Source of the DNA: Glandiceps talaboti
Taxonomy: Eukaryota > Hemichordata > Enteropneusta > Spengelidae
Reading direction: 5' to 3'
Length of the DNA: 64,000 nt
NCBI RefSeq assembly: GCF_964340395.1
Contig: NC_135565.1
Span: 16,444,209 to 16,508,208, forward strand
Below the pieces are notes generated by a model. It was not told where the DNA came from. It ran no database searches and saw nothing but the letters and a program-made list of their open reading frames with translations. Positions 1 through 14,000 of this stretch are shown piece by piece (the first letter of the stretch is position 1; every line of letters starts with the position of its first letter). The position numbers were made by a program, and so were the translations under genes.

Positions 1-505
1 AACGTTCCCTAACCAGGGGAGTACCCAGCATGATTTTGAGAAAGTGCATGATTGAAGTACAATACAAATCTCTGGATGAGTCATTTTGTACAAGTGAGGG
101 AGGGAACTATTGAGTCACATTTATTTTGTGCCAATACAAAACGCTACTTGTTGACAAACAGAGATTTAGAAAGTGCCAGAAAGTAAAAAGAAAGATCACA
201 ATAGTTGATTTTCCAGATCCAAGATGTTTGTGCAAGAGGACGTCACTCTCGTTGTTTTGTCTATTACGTTTGAAATAACATTTTCATCAGGAAATGATGG
301 AAAAACATTTTAACCTCTTTGATTATGAATGATTTTATAGAACAAAGACTAAATGCCATCAATGACAGAGAAAGATTTCACGGATGACCCCAGGGTACTG
401 TCAGGTGAAAACCATGAGTGTGCAAACCCTCAGTACGTACACAATATATCGTTTTATGGAGAGACGCGCAATACATCTTGGAGCCGGCAACAGGTTTGTA
501 CTTAC
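1..505 (-). other. Copy L intron 11 (partial)
   Basis: Starts with the exon 11 donor and runs off the left edge. I see no coding similarity, RNA gene or recognisable repeat in it. Confidence 0.6.
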
Positions 506-604
506 TTTTGGCATTAAGGCATCAACACGGATGTTGACATGATCCATGTCTGAGCCAATGGTAGATCCTGTACTTGACCCAGTTTCACTATCAGTATCAG
601 ATTT
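506..604 (-). CDS. BLTP3: Copy L exon 11 (last exon inside the window)
   Basis: 33 codons: a Ser/Thr/Gly/Asp linker (KSDTDSETGSSTGSTIGSD) followed by HVNIRVDALMPK, matching vertebrate DEHVDVRVDGLMLK and copy R DIRIDALMPK. Acceptor acacag at 605, donor gtaagt at 505. No further exon is seen in 1-505; the next (large) exon should be left of the window. Confidence 0.9.
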
Positions 605-3600
605 CTGTGTAGAAAAACACAACAAGCATTGTCAATGGGATTGTTGTCCCTGCAACTGTACTGTTAGATTTAATCGCTATTGGAAAAGTTCATTGATTGA
701 TAAAGGGTATATGTAGCTGAACCAAAGTTTAAGAGATATCCATGGTTAATATACATCTACTACTTAGTACAAGAACATTGCTATTGTGACTGCAATCTAT
801 TAACAATTCCACCATGTATGATTTCAAATGTCATAGAATATTTATCAATCAATCGATACAAGAAAACTTGTTCTTTAGGGGAACTTCATTATTAAACACA
901 AGAATCATATATTCCTACCATCTGAACTCCTGAAGCCATGAGATTAGCAAACTGGTTAATCCACAGAACTGTGATGTAATCAATATCTAATCTTAAGGGA
1001 TTAACTTCACAGTACATATTAGGTTCTGGAACTGTAATGAAAATAAAAACAAGATGAGAAACAGTTAAAGATTGTATTATACGAAAATTAAAGTAAAATT
1101 AAGTGTCCTTGGTTCAAAAAGCGTCAAAAAATAGCTGACATCCTCATTTATGAAAGAGTGTGGGAATGTTGCCATGAACTAGCTTTTCATTAGCTATCTT
1201 CCAGCACCCAGTTGCATTTGTCATTTCCATTATTTTTTCATTTCATTTTTTTTATTTATTCATTTGTGTTATTGTGAATAAAGAACTTATATATATACTA
1301 ATTACAATGGACAGCAGGAGAAAAGAACAATATAGCACTTAGTACGTATGTAATATACTGGTCCTTGTAGTGTTGACATATTTTTTTTATCATAAATGAA
1401 AATTTCTGGTTTCATATTTCAACTATCAGTATATAAAACATTAGATTGCACAATATTGAGTCATTGGTAGCACGCCATCTATATATTACTGGAAAATACT
1501 TGTTAAAGAGGAATGCATTCCAGGAAATGAACTTCAAGGTATTTTCACAAACTTTGGGTTCTGGAGTTCTGGAGTCATTTCATGATTTCACATCACATAA
1601 ATTGTATGCTGTTGCCAACAAACACCAAACTGAAACTTTATTTTACATCAATTTTCTCACACTGGTCAACCATTTCTAAGTGCTTATTACCTTTACATAG
1701 ATAGTTATGAATATTTAGTGTGCATCTAATAAATACGTCTGTCTGCTAAGTCCCATGAGGCAATGGTGGTAATGCATCCTCTGGAACAGTTTGAGAACAA
1801 TAAAGTTGAAATACAGTTTATATATACATCCGTTTCCTGAAGTGGAATTCCACTTTCATACTAAAGGGTTTTGTCACTGCTCACTCTTTGATTTGCAGTG
1901 ACAAGACCCCTTAAGTCACTCATCTTTACATTGGTTGAATGAAGAAAAATACTGGGAAATGATATCTAAATATTTACCTGGGAACTCAAGTCCTTCTGGA
2001 AAATAGTAAGAAGTAGCTTCCACATACAAGGACGACATTTCATCAGGAAGTGAAAATGCAGCTTTGTCGGAGTAAAAGAACTTCTTATTGACATCTTTAG
2101 AACCTTCTGTAGACACAGCAAAGATGGCGAAGTCTTCAACTTTGAGAATCATGCAATTCTCCATTAACTGAGGCTGTCTTCTGGATCTTGTTTGAGGCTG
2201 TGGATGACCTCTGAACTCGCCATGCTGACCTTTGACCGGTTGAGGCCCTCTGGATTGGTGCAGATTCTTTACATCACTCTGACTTCGCGGCCTGTTGACC
2301 TGCAAAACATCCATGTTTCTGCTGTAGCCCACAGTCTGGGGTCGCTGAGATGGTGGATGACCTTGAACTTCACTGTTTGTCCTTGGCCTTGACATTTCTG
2401 AACTTTGACCTCTTTGACTATATCGACCAGCTATGACGTCTTGTAAATAGAGTCTTCCCTGATCTCTACCGGCTTTGACTTTTTGCCGGAAGTCCGCCAA
2501 TAGATGTTTTGCCCATGTATCTCGCTTCTCCATGGTGTCAGATACAATCTCAGAATTTGTCCAGTGTGACCTGTCAGTATCTGAAATTAGAGAAACACAT
2601 TTAATAATTAATGTAATCAAAACATCTGATTATTGTTAAACTAATATATCAACACAATATGGAGAAGGCATTGATAGGTATATTGTGTTTAAAATCCACT
2701 GGCATCTAGACTCTTACAGAATGGAAAGTCCGAACACCACATACGCTTGATTTTTCCCCCTTTATTTCTATTGACTTTTCTAATCTTTTGGGTGCTATTA
2801 AAGAAGTAATTATAATCTATCCTGCTATTAAGAAGCTTCATAGACATTTTCGGTGTTGTGATGAGAACTGAATGAAATGTCACCATTGTTTATTGTAAAT
2901 CAATTTTCTGTTTTTAGTAAAAGACATCTCACCATCAATACATTTAGAGATTTAACATATTATACTTTCTGTAGACATCTATACTGAATATACTTACTAT
3001 AGACATATGGACAGCTATACTTAATATACTTACTATAGACATGATATGAACAGTTATATTGAATATACTTACTATAGACATGATATGAACAGCAATATTG
3101 AATATACTTACTATAGACATGATATGGATAGAGATCAACTGATAGATTCGTGATGTTTATCTTCATAGCACCACCTTCTGTTCGTCTCTTGAAGGTTTCT
3201 GGAAATGACAAAGTGTTGTTCATATATTATCATATTTAAACAGGTCATAAGACAATGTAATGTATTCATTTCATTAACTTAACTGTTGGGAAGTGTAGAG
3301 GCCAACAATTGACATGTGATGTACTATGATTTCTTTACCCTTGTACAATACAAGTAGACTAGGAGTCCAGAAAACAACAGATTGTTTTGGTTGTTTTGAT
3401 GTGAAGACTGCATACATTTCCCTAGTTATTTCAGTTCTCATCACTTTAACATTAACAAGAATGTAAATTGTATTTTAGGCACAATGCATGATTTAGTGGG
3501 GCAAATGATGATGATTTTGAACATTTTGGCTCATATTTTGAGCATCACAGAACCAATATGGCATAGCCACATGTTGTGACAATGACCAACCTGGGTATAC

Positions 3601-6600
3601 ATTCTATATTTTTGGTTTAAACCATTCAACTTGGCTTGCATGGGATACAATTAACAGTTTGACCAAAAATCAGCTTGGTAGCTCAAATGATTTACAAAGG
3701 TTATAACACATCGAAAGCTCAATGCTGAGAAAAAATTTGAACTACTGAATGTGTATTATTATTACCCTTGTAAATCAATAAACAGTTTCTTACCTTCTAC
3801 TGATCTATTTTGTTCATCTACTAGATGCATATTAAGTCTTTCCATGGACATATGATAAGAACTTTCAACAATGTCATATTTATCAAAGTAGTGTTCATCT
3901 GCTGTCCGTTGAGTTTCTTCATTCTTATCTTTGGCTTTTGATTCCTGCTTCCTTGACTGGAAAGGTAAAGGGTGATGTCAATCTTGTGAAAATGAATACT
4001 TTTGATTTCGATAACTTGGGAGAAGTTTCCTTGAGAAAAACATTGAACTTCTTCATAGGAATGAAAATTTGAACGAGGGTAAAGAAACTTTTTAATTTCT
4101 TTTTCAAGTAAGTTTTTATCTTATTTTAATCTATACAAAAGGAAAAAAAAACATGATTAAAGAAGTACAGGTAACAGACAGGAAAAGGGAACGAAATGAG
4201 AATGGTCATATTCTAAATTAACAAAAAAGCAACTGTACTAAACAATAACATTGGATTGCAAGGTTCCCATTTCTCATTATAAGTATTTAGTTCATCCATT
4301 CTTTTTTCAATCTTCCGTGAAAATGAAAAAATTTTGATTTAGATAACTTAAGAGACTACCTAGAAATGTCAATATTTTTAATCCCATTTCAATTCCATGC
4401 CACCCTTGAAGACATTGCCAAGGTTTTCAAGTACGAAGTATGCCCTCACGTGGCCAAAATGTCATTGTACTGCAACTTTAATATTGGCCAATCAGACAGA
4501 CCCTTTCAAACCATTGAGTTTGAAGGAGGCTGAGCTTTACATACATGACAAATAGACACAGTAATCTTAAAGTGGAAGCCCACTCAATAAATCACTGTAT
4601 TGAGCAATTTGTTGTAGAATGCCACAATCAGATTAACAATGTCAGTGTGTACATGTACTCCATTGTACCAAAGTCTCTAAGGGTTTTGTTTGCAGGGATT
4701 TGTATTAACCGCAATAGAATTGTACCACTGAGGTACATCACAATAATAATAATCATTTGGTCTCTGGCTAACATCATGATTCCCACACTCCACATACATT
4801 GTACAACACAGGTATAATTACTACAGGTGTGCATGATAAGTTATCTTACGTGTTCTATTCTGATCCCTTAAAGAGAATTCAAATTGATCATACCACCACC
4901 TAGTGGTCAGGTGTAACTATGGAATTTGTCATTCTGATGAAGATCATTGACTGAGACAGATCGAAAGCTCAATTCTAAAAAAAAATTGAACTGCTTGTGT
5001 TATAACATTTGTAAATCATTTCATCTACCAAGCTGATGTGACATTTTCGGTCAATTTGAATTGAGTTTATGTATTACCCTTTATATTTTAAGATGAAAGT
5101 AAATGAAGAACTGTTTTTTTAACATGTTTACTACAACGTATAATAAATTAATGAAAGCTCTTCTGTGTACCTCAGACCACTAAATAGACAGACTAGAAGC
5201 ATGGCTTTTCCCTTGATGTGATGATGTGACTTATTTGCTGTAGCGATAATCTTTTTAATCCTAATTAGGGGCCGTTGTTTATGTACAAAGTTGCGATGTT
5301 ATGATTCATCACGTAAAGTAACGCAGTATTTTGGCCTGATTAATTGCAATAATTGTAGCGTTTGGTGTGATTTTGAGTTTTTTTTCTGTGTTTGCCCTTT
5401 TTTTCATTCCGAAGCAAAGCTACAATTCTATTTAGTGATCTGAGTGTGTACTAAGGTTAATACATTCTCGCAAACCACAGCTGATATTTCTTTTGAGACA
5501 CTGAAATATCCTCTTGATGGTGTCTTGGAGGTGTCATAGAAGAGGCTCTGGTTTACGACAATGAGGTTAATACTGTATGAACATTAAAATTGTAACTCTT
5601 GAAACACTATACACACAGTTCAAATTCTGTGAAGCAGTCATCCATATACATCTGTTGAATTGACAAATCCAGAACATCAGGTGTGGATGAAAACTATCAC
5701 TTTCATAGAATTCAACAGTTAGAAGTGTTTCTATAGTTTAGAGTACAATGTTTACTCAAACACTCTGAGATCCAATACTTTCTATTTCCTTTAAGGAAAT
5801 GTATGGCTAACTTGCATGCACAGTTCCACTATCAGTAACACATGGACTGTGGTTTAACATATCTCTTAAAGCCCTGAGGGAATACCTACCTGTGATAAAA
5901 TATTCTTATCTGCTTTGACCAAGTCTTGAGCCTTTTGGTTTAATCCACCTAGCATCTGTATAAACTCAATGGCAGCTTTCAACTGTGAATCCGTTAGCAC
6001 CAATAAAATATCAGTAAGAACCATCCGAACTTGTGAAGTCAGCACAGAACAATCCTCTAACTTTTTCTTGACAGCAAACCTAATTTTGGGTTCATAGGTG
6101 ATTAGGAGGATGGGAGTTGTTCTTTCATTACGGAGAGCATCGACGTTTATTCGCAAGGTTTGGCAATAAGCTTGTTTGAAATTTAATAGTTCGCCACTGT
6201 TCTTATCTTTAATTCTTGTATTATGGAGGTCATTTGTGTATTCCCAGTCTGGTGTAGTGCTTCGTATACTAAATTGTGACATCTGTAAGAAAGACAGTAA
6301 ATCTTGTGTTACTATGGAGATAAGCAAATTGACATATCCCACCATTTTTACAGTCAAAATGATTTTAATATATAATAACAATAATAATAATAATAATAAT
6401 AATTTATTGTTTAAAGACCACTACACAAACATGTCTCAGCGGGCTGAACATTAAAAAAAAAAATAAAAAAAAAAAATAATAGAAATTAAGTCAATGTATT
6501 TTTTCCTTCTTTCTTTTTTTATCATTTTAATGTCATTGTTGTATTGCGGATCCACTGCTCAGTTTAATACAGCAATAAAGTTAATGGTGACACTACTTTT

Positions 6601-9600
6601 GATATACTCTCATCAAAATTTCACCTCTTTTCACAGTAACTGGATATCAGTAAATATTAGTGATGATGCATAACAAAACACAAAACACAATTTTGGAGAC
6701 ATACAATTAAATTGCAGACACCTAACACACACTGTCTGTAGTATTTTTGTTAAGGGTGGTAAGTAGGTAAAATCTACCTTAATGTAAAGTCCCCTAGTTA
6801 TTTTACTGATGTCACCCCTCCCCTCCCCTAAATTATAGTACAATACATGGGAAACATATTTCCCTCTTTCTGTTGCTGGAGTTCCAAACATTAGCAAAAT
6901 TACTGATCTACACACACATATATGCCAGCCTTCCTAACACTATTCATAATCACCATCCTCAGGCAAACACTTCAATCAAACTATACAAAAACACTGTTAC
7001 AATAAAACCATAGAGACTGAAACTGTATTCAAGCCATTGAATGCAGTTTGGTACAACCATCACTTTTGAAAAGTAAATGTATCGATCATACTATCATTAC
7101 GATATAACTAAAATAGTACCAGTAAAACTACCTTCAACCAACAGGTAACCACTGTGGCAAAACTCTTTCACTAATTGCAGTACAAATATGCAAATATAAG
7201 TCATTGAATGTTCATGTTTATTTGGCACAACACAGTTGAAAAAACCCAAAATGAAGTGTCATTCGAGATCTGCCAATAAGTAATATAAAAATGTGAAATG
7301 TGCCAAAAAGATGTATAAAAATTATGTACTCATCAGTAATTTACACATCTGTAAAATTTTAACTCTAGCTAATTAATTACCACATAATGACAGTGAGTAA
7401 ACTCTGTAAGCGGATCATCAAATATCAAAAGATCTAGTTGGTATAATAAAATTGATTTATAAAATGTTTTAATCATATTGCCCATAAGATGTATGGACAC
7501 ATGTTCTCAGTAATTTACACAAATATCAGTAATATACCAACTCTAGCTCCATCGCTAGGTAACCAGAGTGATTAGTACACTTTATCACCATAAAAGTAAA
7601 ACCCTGTATGTGAGTCATTAAATGTCACAACATATATTTGGCACGTCAACAGTTAAAAATACACGCTACTAACAAGATGTATAAAAAAAATTTACTAGGT
7701 AATTTACACACATGTAAAACTGCATCTGGCATGGTGACATCATTACAGAAATGTCTATTATACTCTGTCACTAATAATAGTAACAATCTGTGAGTGGATC
7801 AGTGAAAGAAAAAACATGTATTTGTCACGAAAAAGATGAAAAATACAAATGCGTCATTCATGATCAGCCAACAAGAAGTATAAATATGTGTACTCTGTAA
7901 TCTACATGTGTAAAACTATATCTTGCACCACTACTAATACTATAGGTATAAAATAAGTACAGTATAAACCTGTATGGGTCAGCAAATGTCAAAACAGTAT
8001 ATTTGGCACAATCAAGCTTAAAAATACAACATTACTGAATACTAATTTTTAAGAAATACATCTTGTTGGCAACAAGATGTATTTGTTAAATATTGGTATT
8101 CAGTAATATCATATATGTATACTTATTTGTACAAAATAATTTGCACACATGTACAAAAAAACAACCTCTAGAACCTGTACATGGAGTAGGTACCTTAATC
8201 ACAGTAAATATATGCTTATAGGTCATCGAATGTCAAGACATCCATTTTCTACAATAATTTGAAAAACACTATGCTGTTGCAAATAATATATGTATATTGA
8301 AAATTTGTAATTGACAAAATGTACATCTGTAGGATTACTTCAAGGTTGATATCATTATACAGAAGCTATATGGAGGTTGTTATTAAAATGTCAAAATGCT
8401 CATTTTACTCAATAAAGTTGAAAAATACATGGCAGTTTTGTTTTTGCAAATGGGCTGTAGGCTTACAAATACATCATGCTGCCAACAAGATGTATATGTA
8501 TGTAATACAATTTGTACTCGGACACAGTTACCTTTATCATTTTGTCACATGTCCCAAACACAAACTTAGTAATCACAAAGAGTGGTTGTGAGTTAATCTT
8601 ACAAATACCCTAACATGATTGACCTATAAAATACTGGATTTACTCACCAAGATTGATGCATGGAAAGCATGTGATCTAAAATCAAGGACTATTTCATTAA
8701 CACTGACATAGAGTCCATCAATCAGTCTGTCAGAAAGACTGTACTTTCCTCCAGAGCTGTGGAGAGATGGAAACAGGATAATTCATTTAGGGAAGTGAGT
8801 GAATGACAAGGCTGGGAAAGAAGTCTGTAGAGATTGTACTTTCCTCCAGAACTGCTGAAAAATGGAAAGACACTTAAGGAAATGAATACATGATAAGATT
8901 TAGGAATTAGTCTGTCTAAAAGTACCTTCCTATAGAACTGTTGAGAGATGGAAAAAGAATAAAATCATTTAACGGATGTGAATGTGGAAACAGTGGAAAT
9001 TAGGCTGACTGATAGACTGTACTTTCCTCCAGAACTAGTCAAAGAAGCATACAGAATAATTCACTTTTGGATACAAGTGATCATGAATAATTAGAACCAG
9101 GAATGCCTTATTTATCCTTAGGAGAAATTTAAGTGAGTGTTCACCCTGATGAAAACACAACACAGAATACATAAATACAACTGTAAAACTATGCAAAGTA
9201 CAACTGTACAATAATTCCACAAACAAATGATATATACTTCCTTGCTTCCGGAAATTTAAAATATGAGTGTTCACACAGATAAAAACATTGAACTTTGAAA
9301 ACAACACTAAGTGCAATGGTAAAATAATTCCACAACCATAAAATACACTACTGTGACTTAAGACTATTCCATTTTAAACAAAAAAGACATGAAATAAACG
9401 GTCCTTACCTATGTAGTGGTGTAGAGTCTGTTGATGTTCGGAATTCCTGTACAACACGCATTTCTACTTCCACTCTATCAAGGTGCTGTAAAATATGAAA
9501 TTTAAGAATATTGATGGTATTTTCCACATCCTCTTTGACAACCCTTTATCATCTTCATCATCACTTATGATAAGCCAAACAAATTGTTACCTGTTGAAAA

Positions 9601-11045
9601 GACATCCTTAAAAGAGTTACTTTTTTTGAACCACTGTTTTTCATACAATATCTCTCAGTTATTAAACATGGTTTTGATTAATTAAATCACAATTTATATA
9701 CAATAATTTAATCATAGCAAAGTTTCTGCTTCGTGTCTGGAAGTACACAGTATTTCTACAACATAGACATAAATACTGTTATATGCTATCATCAATCAGC
9801 AATGACCCAAACTAAAACAAACTATTGGTTAGATAAACAAGTTTAAACTTGCAATGTATAAAATATGTACAGAGAGGTTTAAAATACTGTTACATCATGT
9901 CAGTACCAGTATTTTTGCTAATATAAGAGTAGTAAGTGGGTAAAATTTACCTCAGTTCCTCCATTTACTTCACAGAGATTTCTCATCAAATTATGGCTCA
10001 ATATATAATGTATATGGGAAAATATGCTAGTTTACCAGTTTTTTCCTTGATTAAAATTATGGGCCAAAGTACACCATTTAAAGTGACCATATGGATGAGG
10101 ATTGGGTATTTATTTTGGATTTTTAATTTATAAAACAATTTTATCATGGTATCCTACTTGAAGAATCAATGTGAAACAACATTGTCTGTGTTTGTCACTT
10201 AATACATTGCAAAAAGCCAACAAATGTGTAAAATATTTGTTATTGTACAACAATAAACATTTTACACATTTATTATGCTTTTGCAATTCATTGAACTACA
10301 AACAAGGAATTGGTATATGTTGTGTCATGTTGATTTTTCAAGTAGGATGCCATGATAAAATTGTTTTATAAATTAAAAATCCGAAATAAATAACCAATCC
10401 TTATCCATATGGCCACTTTCAATTGTGATCTGTTGGTGCCAACAACCACCCAACCCACGTTAAATCATTCCTCAGACTTGTAACATAATCTGATTTTGAT
10501 TAGGACAGTTTTAAACCTATTTATATCTAAATTGCTGTTTTTATGATTATCCTGTCTAAAAATAGAACTCTTTACATACAACTCTATATCATGCTGGTAA
10601 TGACATCATTGATACCATGCTGGTAATGACATCACTGATGACGTCTTTGATTGATAATTTGGATGTCTGATAGTCTAGTCTTTACGTCATATAAGCTGTT
10701 TATTAACTTCAGCAGTATCAATACTTACTATATGAGCTGGTGTAGTCTTGATCTTCGTCCATGGTATCTGTATATATGAAAACAAAATTTAAAATGAGAA
10801 CTCAAAAATTAAAATTAAAATTAAACATGTGTTGTTAAGAAATATTGGTCTCCCCTTTACTATAAAATAGTGCCAATGCCATTGTAGAACAGACCGATCT
10901 GCACAATAGTTTTTTGACCAAAAATCACATTTTTTTACCCAAATTACACACCGGTGGTAAAATCATTTTGATTTGACCAATTTCCCAACTAGACACCCAC
11001 CAAATATCATGGCAATCGGTCCAGTGGTTTTTTACTTTAAGTTGT

Positions 11046-11084
<39 letters not shown>

Positions 11085-14000
11085 TAGCAATGCCTTTAGC
11101 ACTACTGAGCCTTATCAGTTCAGTTGTGCTAATAATACCTTCTCACAAACCAGAGCTGATATTTCTGCTACAACCCTGTAAACAGTGAGTCTTGGAGGGT
11201 ACTGTTAAAGAGGCTGTAATTTACAACACAGTATAATACAGATTCAAACTCAAGTCTTTGGGAACACCAGGTGCCCCTGTGTTGATACAAATATATTGTT
11301 ACATTCTACTTCTGTTTCAGTTAATGTTAAACAGTGTCACACTGTTTTGTATACAGTCATGATGTTTTCATAATGTTGGCGTTTTAGCAATTTCATATTT
11401 GATTGAATTATTTGTAGATTTTGTATTACTTGTTACCATTAAACTGTCACATAGTCTTTCATTTCTGTTTATGTTATCAGATGAGGACTATCACACATAA
11501 AGCACACAGTAGTCATGCTAGGTTTGTATTGTAAATGTAGCATTATACCATGCACGAGCCAAGTTGAACAAAAAATATGGAATATATACTCTGGTCATTA
11601 TACATCACAACATCGCACACCTATATCATGACAATGCATGTCTATGTCACTGGTTCTGCTGTGTTTGTACATATGTCTGTGTGTATACATATCAAAGATA
11701 TGTTTTTCAAAAGATTAATACAATTAAAAAGATAAAATGAAATAAAATAAAATGTTAACCTAACAACCCTATTTTCTGAGGCCATGTTATTGGAAACACC
11801 AAATTATTATTTTATTTTTTTCACCTCAGTACAATTTCCCTTTTCATTTACTAGTATGTTGACAATCTTTGGAATACTGAATTGTTCAGAATAGGCCACG
11901 ATCTACTTTTTGACATTTTCAGAATTTGTTTCTGACAATATCCTATATTTATAATGTACAATGTAACAACACACAAGCAGTTCAAAAATTGGTCAAAAGC
12001 TCAATGCTAAAAAGAAACTTTGAACTGCTTATGCATGTGTACGTCACTTGATCTACATGATGAACATTTTTGGTATAGCCCACACAGTACAGTTATGATT
12101 CTAAAACATCTCAGACATAGAAAATATCAAGCTCTTTAAAAACAAAACAAACTACATGTTTAGTAAAACATTACATCAAAATTGTAACTGTATTGGCACA
12201 AGTGATTTGAGTGATATTAATTGAAAAGACAGTTCAGTAGAGTGGTGTAATTATCGATGTGCAAAATCACTAAACACTTCTCAATTAATCTATTAAAAAC
12301 TCATCTAACTAAATTAATTGAGTCAAATAGTTACATAACGGAATGTAGAACAACAGGATCGCATATCTGACCATGGGTTTAAATTGACATTGAAATGCAA
12401 AAGTTACATGTTTACATAATTAATATGCAACTCGTACTTGGGGACTGGACTTACATTACAGGGGGGGGGGGCATGTTTTCCGAAGTTCAGTGAGTGGAAA
12501 TGACCGATCCTCCCCAAGATTTTGCACAAAAATTACTGACCCACCCCTCCTGTTATTTGAATATCGGCAATCAAAATTACAACCGCACACCGTGACAAAA
12601 ACAGCGTCCCTCCTCCAAATACTTGCATGAAAAATAGTGACCCCCCCCCCACTGTAATTTGTGTCGAGCTCCTTACATAACTTTGGTAAACAGCTATGAA
12701 GTCAGCCAGATCGTCATGTATACTGACAAATAAACCAGTTATTTACTCATAAAAATAGTTTACTAGGTTTTCATCTCTGTGGATATACCATAGACTGTGT
12801 CGGTGGAAATACTACCCAGACAACAACACAACAGTGTGTTGACATGCTATCTTTGACACTACAGTTTCCATCGCTAGCCTTCTTGGTTGGTTATAAATAT
12901 AGCGCTAAATAAATCATTTTGTATCCGGGACTATCATGCCAACACCATACGATTCATTCAGATATACTTCGTATTAACTTTCTGTACCTGTGCTGGGATA
13001 GTGTTGTTGTGATCACCTTTGAAACCGGAAAGAATACGATCACGATATTTATAAATTTTACTTCCTGTTTGATAAAATGGCTACTCGCTATCAGACACAA
13101 TAATGGCGCCATTTATCATCACAACGTAAATCCACTTATTTGACGAAAATAAAACGTAAATCTGACGCGTTTTTTACCTAATTTCAACGGCATTATCTCC
13201 GACAATATTGAATTGAGGATACTATATAACTCAGCAGGACGCTTGCTTGTCGTTTTAGGACATTATGTACAGTTTTCAAGAGCGCGAGGAGATACTGAAC
13301 AACACCGAGCATACCTATTACTTTATCAATTATTCACTCCGATATCAGTTAGTGATACGCCTTTCTACATAAACACTCTCTGAAAATGTGTTAATAAAAA
13401 AAGCCTTCGGGTATTATATTTGAAAGAAAATAACGAAAATGCGCAGTACTATGTTTTGCTTTTATGCAGTAGTTATTACAAACGTGGGCGTTTTATGTGA
13501 TGTGCGAAATCTTGTGATAGTGTCTTTCTTACTGGCCTACATTCATAGTCAAACACCTGAGTACCGACTCACTACAAGGATCCTGTCATGGCGTCGTCTG
13601 GCATTTCTCAATCAATACAGAGGCTACATCGCGACACGTTCCCATAGCAACTCACAATTAACCGAATTTGGTGAATTCGTGACGACTTGATGATATCACA
13701 TGTCGATATACGAATAGTCGAGGATATACACACGTGGAAAACAGTTTGTTGAAGCATCTGATGATTTTCATAAAAGTGTTGATCAAAAATTAATAAGGCG
13801 GGAATTCCATTGCAAGTTTTACTACATGAGTGCACCTGCTGTTAACAATATCGTTAGTAACATTTAATTTGACTGAATGCATTGGAATAATACTGACATG
13901 TACATATATATTCCAGTGTCTACTTTATAATTATATAAGCCAAATTACTACAACCGCTAAGGATAATTTAATCTTTAAATTCAGATCTTATATTAGCTGA

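Larger units (their letters stand above)
1032..5889 (-). other. Copy L introns 6-10 between listed exons
   Basis: Non-coding between the exons at 1978-2580, 3112-3198 and 3794-3956. 3540-3760 and 4955-5000 hold copies of a dispersed repeat (AAAGCTCAATGCTAAAAA...TTGAACTGCT). A short foldback repeat lies at 5470-5560. The rest shows nothing I can name. Confidence 0.5.
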
